Source: Neolewinella maritima
Lineage (GTDB): Bacteria > Bacteroidota > Bacteroidia > Chitinophagales > Saprospiraceae
NCBI RefSeq assembly: GCF_923081025.1
Contig: NZ_CAKLPZ010000001.1
Location: 186,001 to 250,000, forward strand
Direction of reading: 5' to 3'
Length of the DNA: 64,000 nt
Shown: positions 26,671 through 36,600 of the stretch, piece after piece
Layout of the letters: the number at the start of each line of letters is the position of its first letter
Position numbering within the stretch: position 1 is the stretch's first letter
Made by a program: the position numbers and the translations under genes
The notes under the pieces: model-generated
Told to the model about the DNA's origin: nothing
Databases searched by the model: none
The model's input: only the letters and a program-made list of their open reading frames with translations

Positions 26671-28908
26671 ATGAAGAAGCACGAAGAAATAGGCAAGCCC
26701 CGCCGCCGCATTGAGGGCGCCCTCAAGGTGAGTGGTCAGGCCAAATACGCAGCGGAGTACCAAGTACCTGATCTACTGTACGGCTACATCGTCAACGCGA
26801 CGATCACCAAGGGACGAATCACCCACATCGACGAAACGGCCGCCCGCACGGTGGGTGGGGTAGTGGATATCTTCCACCACGACCACCGAAGCGATCTGCC
26901 GAAGTTCGATATGCTGTACAAAGAGATGGACGCCCCGCCGGGCTCGGCCTTCCGCCCGCTCTACGATGCGGAGGTCAAGTCTAACGGACAGCCCATCGCG
27001 CTCGTCGTAGCCGAAACCTTCGAAGCAGCCCGCTACGCGGCCTCCCTACTCGAGATCAGCTACGCGGAGGAAGCCTTCGACGTGGATCTAAAGGAGAACC
27101 TGCACCAGGCAAAGAAACCCTCCAAGGGACTAGCGACCCTTATCAAACCCCTGCCGCCGGGTCCCCGTGGCGACTTCGAATCCGCCTACGCCAGCGCGGA
27201 TGCTCGCTTTGAGGGAGAGTTTTTGCACGGCTCGCAGCACCACAATCCGTTGGAGCTATTTGCTACCACTACGGTGTACGAGGGGGAGGGCAAACTGACG
27301 ATCTACGATAAGACACAGGGAACGACCAACTCACAGGTCTATGTGAGTAACCTGTTCGGACTGCGCTTCAAGGACGTGCGGGTCATCGCGCCCTTCGTAG
27401 GCGGTGGCTTCGGCTCGGGCCTGCGACCGCAGTATCAGCTCGTGCTCTGCGTGATGGCGGCTTTGGAGTTGAAGCGGAACGTACGGGTGGTCATGGACCG
27501 CAAGCAAATGTTCACCTTCGGTCACCGGCCGGAGACCGTGCAGCGTACCCGCTTCGGTGCTACGGCCGATGGCGAGCTGACGGCCATTAATCACGTAGCC
27601 CTAGCCGAAACCTCTCGCTTTGAGGACTACAACGAGGTGGTCGTCAACCACGCCAATATGCTCTACCCGGCCGGCAACGTGACCCTGGAGTACAAGCTCG
27701 TCCCCCTGGACCGCTTCACCCCCCTCGACATGCGCGCACCGGGCGGCAGCACCGGTATGCTGGCCATCGAGACGACCATGGATCAGCTGGCCGACCAGCT
27801 CGGCATCGACCCCCTCGAGTTCCGCCTGCGCAACTACGCCGAGCGGGACGTGAGCTCCGACAAACCCTTCTCCAGCAAGGAACTGCGGGAGTGTTACCGG
27901 CAGGGTGCCGAGCAGTTCGGCTGGTCGGAACGTAAGCCCACCAGTGAGCAGGGTCGTCGGGGTAATCGACTGGTAGGCCACGGCATGAGCTCGGGCATGT
28001 GGGACGTGATCGCACTACCGGGAACGGCCACCGCCGAGTTTACCGCCGATGGGAAGCTGATCGTACGCAGTGCCGTCACCGACAACGGGCAGGGTACCTA
28101 TACCGTGATGAGCCAGATCGCGGCCCATGAGCTCGGTCTGCCGCTAGAGGCCGTGACCTTCGAGTACGGCGACAGCAAACTGCCGCTATCTCCTATCCAG
28201 GGGGGCTCCTACACGACCGGCGTGATCGGTTCGGCCGTGAAGGCTAGTTGTCGGGCACTGAAGAACGAGCTGTTCAAACTCGCCCAGATTATGGATGGCT
28301 ACCCACTCGGCAACGCCCTGCCGGAGGATGCCGTGTTTACCGACGGGGCGATCGTACTAAAGGAAGCCCCGCATACGAAGATTAGGCTTACTGACATCAT
28401 CGCCTTCAATAAGGGGAAAGCCGTCACGGCTTCTAAGTCTAACATCCCCAACGTATTTAAGCTCAAGCAGTACACCCGGGCGTCGCACTCGGCCTCCTTT
28501 GTGGAGGTAGAGGTGGATGAGCAGCTCGGCATCATCAACGTCACCCGCGCGGTCACGGTGGTGGCGGCCGGCCGCATCATGAATCCGCAGACCGCCCGCA
28601 GTCAGATTCTGGGCGGTATGGTCTGGGGCATCAGCATGGCCCTACGCGAAGAGACCCTGCTCGACCCCCGGCTCGGCAAGTACATCAATACCAGCCTCGG
28701 GGAGTACCACCTGCCGGTACACGCCGACATCCACGACCTGGAGGTGATCTTCGTCGAGGAGCACGATACCATCATCAATGAGCTTGGTGCCAAGGGCATC
28801 GGCGAGATCGGTATGATCTCCATGGCCCCGGCCATCGTCAATGCCGTTTACAACGCTACGGGCAAGCTGGTGAAGGTGTTTCCGATCAAGGTGGGGGATT
28901 TACTATAA
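26671..28908 (+). CDS. Molybdopterin-binding large subunit of molybdenum hydroxylase (PaoC/YagR-like)
   Basis: A 745-residue subunit: N-terminal aldehyde oxidase a/b hammerhead (RRRIEGALKVSGQAKYAAEY), then the molybdopterin-binding domain with VGGGFGSGLRPQ and MRAPGGSTGMLAIE, and the catalytic Glu in AKGIGEIGMISMAP near the C-terminus. By homology it hydroxylates aldehydes or N-heterocycles with water as oxygen source. The gene order small-FAD-large equals paoABC. No maturation chaperone (paoD/xdhC) is adjacent. Substrate cannot be told from sequence; an aldehyde is the best guess from the PaoB-type partner. Confidence 0.92.
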   Translation: MKKHEEIGKPRRRIEGALKVSGQAKYAAEYQVPDLLYGYIVNATITKGRITHIDETAARTVGGVVDIFHHDHRSDLPKFDMLYKEMDAPPGSAFRPLYDAEVKSNGQPIALVVAETFEAARYAASLLEISYAEEAFDVDLKENLHQAKKPSKGLATLIKPLPPGPRGDFESAYASADARFEGEFLHGSQHHNPLELFATTTVYEGEGKLTIYDKTQGTTNSQVYVSNLFGLRFKDVRVIAPFVGGGFGSGLRPQYQLVLCVMAALELKRNVRVVMDRKQMFTFGHRPETVQRTRFGATADGELTAINHVALAETSRFEDYNEVVVNHANMLYPAGNVTLEYKLVPLDRFTPLDMRAPGGSTGMLAIETTMDQLADQLGIDPLEFRLRNYAERDVSSDKPFSSKELRECYRQGAEQFGWSERKPTSEQGRRGNRLVGHGMSSGMWDVIALPGTATAEFTADGKLIVRSAVTDNGQGTYTVMSQIAAHELGLPLEAVTFEYGDSKLPLSPIQGGSYTTGVIGSAVKASCRALKNELFKLAQIMDGYPLGNALPEDAVFTDGAIVLKEAPHTKIRLTDIIAFNKGKAVTASKSNIPNVFKLKQYTRASHSASFVEVEVDEQLGIINVTRAVTVVAAGRIMNPQTARSQILGGMVWGISMALREETLLDPRLGKYINTSLGEYHLPVHADIHDLEVIFVEEHDTIINELGAKGIGEIGMISMAPAIVNAVYNATGKLVKVFPIKVGDLL

Positions 28909-28935
28909 GGGTACCCTGAGTTCACCTTAGCCACC

Positions 28936-28943
28936 TACCTTTG
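28936..28943 (+). promoter_or_regulatory. -7 box TACCTTTG upstream of der
   Basis: Matches TANNTTTG, 68 bases before the der ATG at 29012; no clear -33 element. Confidence 0.4.
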
Positions 28944-29011
28944 TCCCATAGCTGTGCTAGCGCTGTGGCAACTTTGTGTTGAACCCTGTGGCACCGTGTT
29001 TAATTCTCCCC

Positions 29012-30313
29012 ATGGACATCGTAGCAATAGTAGGCCGCCCCAACGTAGGCAAATCCACCCTCTTTAACCGCCTGATTGGCGAGCGGCAGAGCATCGTCGA
29101 CAACCAGAGCGGCGTGACCCGCGACCGGCAGTACGGACAGAGCAACTGGAACGGCAAGGAGTTCGCCGTAGTCGATACCGGGGGCTTCGTGCGCAATAGC
29201 GATGACGTCTTCGAGGCCGCCATCCGCGAGCAGGTCATCATCGCTATCGAGGAGGCTACGGTGATCATCTTTATGGTCGACGTCACTACCGGAATCACGG
29301 ATCTGGATGAGGAGGTCACCCAGCTCCTGCGCCGCACCGACAAGCCCGTACTACTGGCCGTCAACAAGGTCGACAATAACCGCCGCCAGCTGGAGGCCAA
29401 TGAGTTTTGGGGACTGGGCTTCGAGCAGACCTTCTTCCTCAGCTCCATCACCGGCAGCGGTACGGGCGAGCTGCTCGACGTAGCCGCTGAGTACATCACC
29501 GTGCGGGAGGAGGAGCCGAGCGAGCTCATGCAGCTGGCTATCGTCGGTCAGCCCAATGCCGGTAAGTCCAGTTTCATCAATGCCCTGCTCGGCGAGGAGC
29601 GCAATATCGTCACCGATGTGGCCGGCACCACCCGCGACAGCATCAACAGCCACTACAATAAATTCGGCAAGGAATTCATCCTCATCGATACCGCCGGCAT
29701 CCGCAAGAAGGCCAAGGTGCACGAGAACCTGGAGTACTACTCCGTCATGCGCGCCATCCGCGCCATCGAGAAGGCCGACATCTGCGTACTCATGATCTCC
29801 GCCGTCGATCAGGTAGAGGCCCAGGACCTGGCCATCTTCCGCCTCGCCCAGAAGAATAATAAGGGCATTGTCATTGCCATCAATAAGTGGGACCTGGTCG
29901 AGAACAAGGAGACCAATACTGCCCGCGACCTGGAGCAGGAGGTACGCCGCCGCTTCGCCCCCTTCAACGACCTGCCCGTCGTATTCATGAGCGTCACCGA
30001 GAAGCAGCGTATCATGAAGACCATCGAGGCCGCCGAGCAAGTCTACGCCAACCGCACGCGCCGCATCCCCACCTCCCAGCTCAACGACGTGATGTTACCG
30101 GCCATCGAGCGCTTCAATCCACCCAGCTCCCGCGGTCGCGTCATCAGCATCAAGTTCGTCTCCCAGCTCCCCCTGGCCTACCCCGCCTTCGCCTTCTTCT
30201 GCAACCACCCCCAGCACATCAAAGACAGCTACAAGAACTACCTGGAGAATCAGCTACGCGAGCACTTCGACTTTACGGGGGTGCCGATCACTATCTTCTT
30301 CCGGCAGAAGTAG
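29012..30313 (+). CDS. der: Ribosome-assembly GTPase Der (EngA)
   Basis: A 433-residue protein with two tandem GTPase domains and a C-terminal KH-like domain. First G domain: GRPNVGKSTLFNRL (P-loop), DTGGF, NKVD. Second: GQPNAGKSSFINAL, DTAGIRKK, NKWD. Der is needed for maturation of the 50S subunit. The ATG at 29012 gives the canonical MDIVAIVGRPNVGKS start; an upstream TTG at 28976 would add 12 non-conserved residues. It is transcribed separately from the oxidoreductase genes. Confidence 0.97.
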   Translation: MDIVAIVGRPNVGKSTLFNRLIGERQSIVDNQSGVTRDRQYGQSNWNGKEFAVVDTGGFVRNSDDVFEAAIREQVIIAIEEATVIIFMVDVTTGITDLDEEVTQLLRRTDKPVLLAVNKVDNNRRQLEANEFWGLGFEQTFFLSSITGSGTGELLDVAAEYITVREEEPSELMQLAIVGQPNAGKSSFINALLGEERNIVTDVAGTTRDSINSHYNKFGKEFILIDTAGIRKKAKVHENLEYYSVMRAIRAIEKADICVLMISAVDQVEAQDLAIFRLAQKNNKGIVIAINKWDLVENKETNTARDLEQEVRRRFAPFNDLPVVFMSVTEKQRIMKTIEAAEQVYANRTRRIPTSQLNDVMLPAIERFNPPSSRGRVISIKFVSQLPLAYPAFAFFCNHPQHIKDSYKNYLENQLREHFDFTGVPITIFFRQK

Positions 30314-30390
30314 TGTAGTGAGGTAATTCTGTGGCTCTGTAGGCTGATGGGATAGGCATCGGAGCTGGCGGCCCACCGCACTCTGCGGGC

Positions 30391-30924
30391 TTACACAAAG
30401 CGTATCCCGTACCGGCCACAGACCTCCGTTACCGTTGCCATATCGGGCGGGCCGGGCGGCAACTCCCCTAGTTCGGCAAACATCGCCTCCAGGCCGGCGG
30501 GGAAGACCGACAGCAGTACCCTCGTAGTGGACGATCCGATGGTGCGCCAGGAGTGCGGTACCCCGCGCGGTCCGAAGGCCAGGTCGCCGGCCTGCAGTAC
30601 GGTAGTCTGGTCACCGACGGTTAGTTCCAATTCTCCCGCAAGTACGTAGAAGACTTCATCCTCGTGTTCGTGTATGTGTGGAGGGATCTGGACCCCGGCC
30701 GCGTTGTCTTCCTCGATGAGGGTAAAGAGGCCGTTGGTGTCCTCGGCGGTGAGCTTGATGCGCATCCGGTCACCTAGTACCGTCACCGGACGACCTTCAT
30801 CGCTACGTACGATGCGCGGTAGTGTGCTTAGCCGAGCGCTACCCGGATGGCTGGCCGCGGGACTGCCGAAGATTGCAGTGATGCCCACGGCGAGGGAGGT
30901 ACGAAGGAAATTTTTGCGTTGCAT
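30391..30924 (-). CDS. Exported cupin-domain protein
   Basis: A 177-residue protein. The N-terminus MQRKNFLRTSLAVGITAIFG resembles a Tat-type signal with an RK in place of RR, followed by a hydrophobic core. The cupin metal motif is clear: HIHEHEDEVFYVLAGELEL (H-x-H and E), and the second motif ends GVPHSW with the last His. Small single-domain cupins of this kind include oxygenases, isomerases and binding proteins; the substrate is unknown. ATG 30924 is chosen over an upstream GTG at 30942. It is divergent from the dipeptide epimerase gene, with 73 bases between them. Confidence 0.8.
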   Translation of the reverse strand: MQRKNFLRTSLAVGITAIFGSPAASHPGSARLSTLPRIVRSDEGRPVTVLGDRMRIKLTAEDTNGLFTLIEEDNAAGVQIPPHIHEHEDEVFYVLAGELELTVGDQTTVLQAGDLAFGPRGVPHSWRTIGSSTTRVLLSVFPAGLEAMFAELGELPPGPPDMATVTEVCGRYGIRFV

Positions 30925-30997
30925 GCCTGGGGGAGTTTGCACCTTTATCCCTAATCGACCGCAGGCGTTACGCAGGCGGGGGCCTCATTTCTATCCC

Positions 30998-32062
30998 ATG
31001 CACCTCAGTATCCACCCCTACGACCTCCCCCTCCGGGACCCCTTCCGCATCGCCCACGAAAGCCGTACGGTGCAGCCCACCCTCATTGTAGAACTGCGGG
31101 ACGAAGCCAGTGGCCTGTCCGGACTTGGGGAAGCCCCCATGACCCGCTACTACGGGCTAGAGACGGCTACCTGCACCGCCCTCCTGGAAGACCTAGCACC
31201 CGCGATCGCGCCCTGGACCGTGGAAGACCTGGACGTACTGGGCGTAGAGGGACTACTGCGCGACCTGCCCACTGAGCTGAACCCCTTCCTGCGCTGCGCG
31301 ATTGACGTGGCCCTGCATGACCTGTATGCCAAGCAGGCCGGTAAACGACTCGGTACGTTATGGAAGCAGAACCGCCGCCGGATGACGCCGACCTGCTACA
31401 CCATCGGTCTGGCCCCGTTGCCGGAGATGGTGCGTAAGCTGCGGGCTACCCCCTGGCCGGTGTACAAGATCAAGCTCGGCGGGGGAGGCGATGACGTCAA
31501 TATCATCCGGGAGCTACGCAAGCATACGGATGCCCCCTTCTACGTGGACGCCAACACGGGGTGGACCGCCCGGCAGACCATCGACCACGCCATCCATCTG
31601 AAGGAACTGGACGTACAATTTATCGAGCAGCCGCTCCGGCCGGAGGATGTGGCGGGCCAGCAGCTACTGAACCGCCACTGCGTACTCCCCGTGTTCGCCG
31701 ACGAAAGCTGCCAGACGGAGGCCGACGTGGACCGCTGTGCGGACCTGTTCAGTGGCATCAACATCAAGGTGGTCAAGTGCGGTGGACTCCTGCCCGCCCG
31801 CCGGATGATCGACCGGGCGCGTGCGCTTGGTCTGGGCGTTATGGCCGGCTGCATGACCGAAAGCAGCGTAGGCATCAGCGCCATCGCCCAGCTACTCCCC
31901 GAACTCGACTATGCCGACCTCGACGGGGCTATGCTACTGGCTCACGATCCGGCCGAGGGTGTCACCTTCGACCCCCAGACTGGCTATGCCCTATACCCCG
32001 ACCGCCCCGGCACCGGCGCCCTCCTAACCAGCGCAGCGTCTACCGAGCCGAAGGCGATCTAA
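30998..32062 (+). CDS. Dipeptide epimerase (enolase superfamily, L-Ala-D/L-Glu epimerase type)
   Basis: A 354-residue enolase-superfamily enzyme. Visible catalytic features: KIK in VYKIKLGGGG (acid/base Lys), metal ligands D in FYVDANTGW, E in FIEQPL and D in VFADES, and the second Lys in NIKVVKCGG, as in L-Ala-D/L-Glu epimerases that recycle murein peptides. The true start is ATG 30998 (MHLSIHPYDLPLRDPF); the frame is open further upstream but antisense to the cupin. The last 13 codons and the stop lie within a mini-hairpin repeat array, so the C-terminal tail (TSAASTEPKAI) is repeat-encoded and probably not part of the fold. Confidence 0.9.
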   Translation: MHLSIHPYDLPLRDPFRIAHESRTVQPTLIVELRDEASGLSGLGEAPMTRYYGLETATCTALLEDLAPAIAPWTVEDLDVLGVEGLLRDLPTELNPFLRCAIDVALHDLYAKQAGKRLGTLWKQNRRRMTPTCYTIGLAPLPEMVRKLRATPWPVYKIKLGGGGDDVNIIRELRKHTDAPFYVDANTGWTARQTIDHAIHLKELDVQFIEQPLRPEDVAGQQLLNRHCVLPVFADESCQTEADVDRCADLFSGINIKVVKCGGLLPARRMIDRARALGLGVMAGCMTESSVGISAIAQLLPELDYADLDGAMLLAHDPAEGVTFDPQTGYALYPDRPGTGALLTSAASTEPKAI

Positions 32063-32097
32063 CCAGCGCAGCGACTAACCAAGCCGCAGGCTTAACC
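32024..32097 (+). repeat. Mini-hairpin array A with CTAACC punctuation
   Basis: CTAACC or TCTACC occurs at 32024, 32039, 32059 and 32075, separating short words such as AGCGCAGCG and AAGCCGCAGGCTT (stem AAGCC/GGCTT, loop GCA). The array overlaps the end of the epimerase gene. Twenty-one bases at 32044-32064 recur exactly at 41414-41434. Confidence 0.8.
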
Positions 32098-32161
32098 TTT
32101 CCATGCAAACTTCTGGTGCAACACTTGACTTCTAGCAGGGTAAACCAGTTCAGACCAACGC

Positions 32162-33649
32162 ATGTACCTATCGCTTTCCCGCCTTTCCGTCCTAGCCCTC
32201 GTGCTATCGCTCGGCGTTCTACTCCCCAGCTGCGCAACCAATCCGGTGACGGGAAAGAAGCAGATTTCGTTCATCTCGGAAGAGAGTGAGATCCAGATGG
32301 GGCAGAGCTACGACCCGCAGGTGGTGGCTGAGTTCGGTATCTATGAAGACCCCCAGTTGCAGTCTTTTCTCAGCGAAAAGGGCAAAGAAATGGCGGCCAT
32401 CAGTGAGCGGCCTAACCTGCCCTGGACCTTTCGGCTGGTAGATTCCGACGTAGTAAATGCCTTTGCCGTACCCGGCGGCTTCGTGTACTTCACGCGCGGT
32501 ATCATGGCTCACTTCAATAACGAGGCGCAGTTTGCCGGTGTACTGGGCCACGAGATCGGCCACGTCACGGCGCGGCATACCGTAGCCCAGCAGAGCAAGC
32601 AGCAGCTCCTCGGTGGCGCGGCCATGGTGGGTATGATCCTTTCGCCCGAACTAGCCAGTCAGGGCGAAAGCCTGATGCAGGGTATGCAGCTCCTGTTCCT
32701 TAAGTACGGCCGCGACGCCGAGAGTCAGTCGGACGAACTAGGCGTGAAGTACTCCACCGCCATCGGCTATGACTCCAAGGAGATGGCCGGCTTCTTCAAG
32801 ACCCTCGACCGCCTCAGCGGCGGTGCCGAGAATCGTGCCCCCAGCTTCCTGAGTACCCACCCCGATCCGCTCAACCGCGAAGCACGCGTACAGGAACTAA
32901 CCATAGCCGCTCAGGCGGCCGATACGAAAACCGACTATGAAGTGGATCGCGACGGCTACCTGCGCCGGATCGATGGCCTGCTGTACGGCGAAGACCCCGA
33001 TCAGGGTTACGTGGAAAGCGGTGCCTTCTACCACCCCGCCCTGCGCTTTCGGTTTGGTATCCCGAAGGACTGGCAACTGATCAATGCACCCACCATGGTG
33101 CAGATGGTGAGCCCTAACCAGGATGCCATGATGCAGATGCGGCTGGCACAGGGCACCGATACCCGGGCCGCGGCCGAAGAGTTCGTGACGCAGAGTAAAC
33201 TACAGGTCAGCAGCTCCAGCGATCAGGCGATTAACGGACTGCCCGCTACAACCCTGGTCGGTGAGATCACTCAGCAGGACCAGCAGAGCGGACAGACCCA
33301 GAAATTGGGGGTCATCACTAGCTTCATCGCTTACGGGGGAAATATCTACATGCTTACCGGCCTGTCGGTGGCCCAGAACTTCCGCAAGTACGCCCCACTC
33401 ATGGAGAACACCATCCGGAGCTTCAGTGAGCTGACGGACCAGAGTAAACTCAACCGCCAGCCCGAGCGGATCAAGATCGTCACGGTGCCCGTAGCGACTA
33501 CCCTCCAGCAGGCACTACTGAACGCCGGTATTCCGCAGACGCGGCTGCAGGAGTTCTCAGTACTGAATGGTATGGAGCTAAATACACAGCTACCGGCCGG
33601 CTACCTGATCAAGACGGTGAGTGGAGGCACTAGTGGCGTGAAGCCCTAG
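32162..33649 (+). CDS. M48-family metalloprotease lipoprotein (BepA/LoiP-like)
   Basis: A 495-residue lipoprotein (LPSC, C24). The zinc site is H130-E-I-G-H134 in VLGHEIGHVTARH with the third ligand in QSDELGVKY, typical of M48. After the protease domain (about 60-260) comes a long extra region (about 270-495) with a photosystem-like PsbP/DcrB-type beta segment (FRFGIPKDWQL) and a final LysM-like stretch (TLQQALLNAGIPQTRLQEF). BepA proteins clear or refold stalled outer-membrane proteins in the periplasm. This fusion is common in Bacteroidota. Upstream lies hairpin array A, so it probably has its own promoter just before 32162. Confidence 0.9.
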   Translation: MYLSLSRLSVLALVLSLGVLLPSCATNPVTGKKQISFISEESEIQMGQSYDPQVVAEFGIYEDPQLQSFLSEKGKEMAAISERPNLPWTFRLVDSDVVNAFAVPGGFVYFTRGIMAHFNNEAQFAGVLGHEIGHVTARHTVAQQSKQQLLGGAAMVGMILSPELASQGESLMQGMQLLFLKYGRDAESQSDELGVKYSTAIGYDSKEMAGFFKTLDRLSGGAENRAPSFLSTHPDPLNREARVQELTIAAQAADTKTDYEVDRDGYLRRIDGLLYGEDPDQGYVESGAFYHPALRFRFGIPKDWQLINAPTMVQMVSPNQDAMMQMRLAQGTDTRAAAEEFVTQSKLQVSSSSDQAINGLPATTLVGEITQQDQQSGQTQKLGVITSFIAYGGNIYMLTGLSVAQNFRKYAPLMENTIRSFSELTDQSKLNRQPERIKIVTVPVATTLQQALLNAGIPQTRLQEFSVLNGMELNTQLPAGYLIKTVSGGTSGVKP

Positions 33650-33655
33650 TAGTGC

Positions 33656-36600
33656 TTACGGGCGCTTACCCAGGCGCGCGGTAGCATCATTCTGTCCGAT
33701 AGCCGAACCGGGCTTACGAACGGTAGGAGCCGCCAGGGCGTCGTAGGCTGCCGCCTGTCCCTTGAGGCGGGTGTTCATCCGACCGAGCTTGTTGTTCTCC
33801 ATACTGGGGAAGGTGCGGTTGGATAAGAACACGTACACCAGTTCTTCCTCCGGATCGGCCCAGACTGCCGTACCCGTGAAGCCGAGGTGGCCGAACGTGC
33901 GGGCGGAAGCGTCCTGCGCGATGTTTGGCGAGCGGTTCTCGTCGAGGTTCTTCATGTCGAAGCCCAGGCCGCGCCGCAGTTCGCCCGGATAACGGGTGGT
34001 AAACAGTTTGACGGTAGCGGGGGAGAGGTACTGCTTGCCCCCGTAGCTGCCCTCCTGCAGGAGCATCTGGAATAGCGCGGCCAGATCGTGGGCCGAGCCG
34101 AACAGGCCGGCATGACCACTTACTCCACCCATCATACCGGCGCCCATATCGTGGACGTGCCCCTGTACGGCGGCCATCCGGAAGTAGTTGTCGATCTCGG
34201 TGGGGGGGATGCGATCGCGGGCGATCGAGCGCAGGGGGTTGTAACGCAGGGATTCCAGCCCCATGGGGTAATAGAAGTTGCGCGCGGCGAATTCGTCGAC
34301 GGTCAGGCCGCTGACCCGGTCCACCAGTTTGGCCAGGAGGTAAAAGCCCAGGTCGCTGTAGCGGTAGCGGCCGATGTTAGGCAGCGGGCTGTCGTAGATG
34401 CGTTGCCAGACGGAGTCCACGTACACCTTATTCATGAACAGCTCATCCGTGACCGGGACCACGAAGTTGCCGGTCTGTACGGTGCGGTAGTACTGGGAGC
34501 TGGGCTTAGGGTGTTTGCCCGGCCCGAGCGTGTAACGGTAGAAGGGAATCCAGCTGTGCAGACCTGCACGGTGCGCAAGTACGTCGCGGATGATGAGAGG
34601 CTCCTTATTGCTGCCGGTGAGTTCGGAGAGGTAGTGGCCCAGGGGCTTGTCGAGGTCGATCTTGCCCTCGTCTACCAGTTTCATGACGCAGAGCGTGGTG
34701 GCAGCTACTTTGGTGACGGAGGCCAGGTCGTACACATCGTTCACGCTGACCGCCCGGCTACGCGGACTATAAGTATGCCGTCCGTAGGCCTTTTCGAAGA
34801 CGATCTTTCCGCTGCGGGCTACCAGGACAACCATGCCGGGGGTAGCCTTCTTTGCCATAGCATCTCTGGCGAGGGCGTCGATCCGGCTGGTGAGGCGCTC
34901 GCCGTCGATACCTACGCTCTCGGGATTACCGTAGCCCATGCGGTAGTTGGCGGTGGTTTCCAGACCGGCATTGTAGGCGGATTTCTTACTGGCCGTGACG
35001 GGTAGGCGGCCCGTGATACGGTTGGCCCCGAACAGCGCCTGGGCGGCGGCGTCCTGGGCTACCTCATCGCGGGTGTAGGCTTCCAGTACGGTACCGAATT
35101 CATCCAGGGCGGCGAGGCTGTAGGGGTTGCCGAATACGGTAAGTACAAGCTTTGCCTTGGCGTCAACTTCCCGGAGTAGTCCGAGCAGGTCGCTTGACAT
35201 GGGTACTTTCTCGATGAAGCGACTGCCATCGCTGTAGAGGCTGGCGAGTACTACATCGTTCGGCTTGATGCGCTCCAGCAGTTGCTTGCGCTCGGTAGCG
35301 GTGGGGGTGCTGCCGGCAATGAGGTGGGTGAGCTGACCGTAGTCATCCAGCCGTTCCGCGAAGGGGGTAGTCTTTGCCGCTCCGATCTGGAGACTCACCA
35401 GCTTGCCGTCGGCGGGTGTCTGTACGGGGACGAGCTGTTGCTTATCACGTACCAGCGTCATAGCGGCCTCGAAGAGTTCCTGCTTGAGTGCTACGGCCCG
35501 TGCGTTATTGAGATCGGCACGCAGGTTAGCCTCCGCGGGGAAGCTGGCCTTGTCTAGTCCGAGCCGGTACTTAGACAGGAGTACCCGGCGTACTTTTTCC
35601 TCCAGACCAGCCTGGGTGATCTTCCCCTCGGCCAGGTAGCGCTTGACGGCCTTGAAGGAAGCACCGATATCCTCGGGTAGCAGGAGGATGTCAGAGCCCG
35701 CTGCGATGGCTTCCGCTTCTACTTCTCCGTCGCCGTAGTGCTTGGTGACGCCCTTCATCTCCAGTCCGTCCGTAAAGATGAGTCCGGTGAAGCCCAGCTC
35801 CTTCCGGAGTAGGTCGGTCACGATGGGCTTACTCAGGGAGGAGGGGCGATTGGGACGGGGGTCGAGTGCCGGGATCTGTAGGTGAGCGGCCATCATACTA
35901 CCGATGCCGTAGCGGATGAGTGCGCGGAAGGGGTAGAGCTCGATGCTGTCGAGCCGGGCGCGGCTGTGGTTGATGACTGGGAGGTCGAGGTGACTATCGA
36001 CATCGGTATCTCCGTGGCCGGGGAAGTGCTTGGCGCTGGCCAGGATGCCGTTGTCCTGCAGGCCCTTCATGTACATGTAGCCCTTGGCGGTCACATTATA
36101 GCGATCTTCGCCGAAGGAGCGGGTCGCGATGACGGGGTTGTTGGGGTTATTGTTGACGTCGAGCACGGGGCTGAAGCTCACGTTCACGCCCAGCCGGCGC
36201 ATCTGTCGGGCGATCTCGGCGCCCATATCGTAGATCAGTTGGTTGTTGCGAATGGCCCCGAGTGCGAGCTGTTTGGGGTAGGAGATGGTCTGGTCGGGAA
36301 GCCGCATGCCCAGGCCCCACTCGGCGTCCATACTGACCATCATCGGCAGCTCGCTCATGCCCTGGTAGCGGTTGGTGAGCTGGAGCTGCTTTTCGGGGGT
36401 GCCCTGGAAGAAACACAGACCGCCGACGTGGTACTCCTTGATCTGCCGTTCGACGCTGGCCTCGTGATCGGCACCGAGGTCGCTGTGGGCGCGGATCATG
36501 AACAGCTGGCCGAGCCGCTCGTCTTCGCTCATGCTGGTATACACCGAATCTACCCACCGTTGCTCCGTCGTCGTAAGCTGAGAGAGGTCACCGCGGTAAA

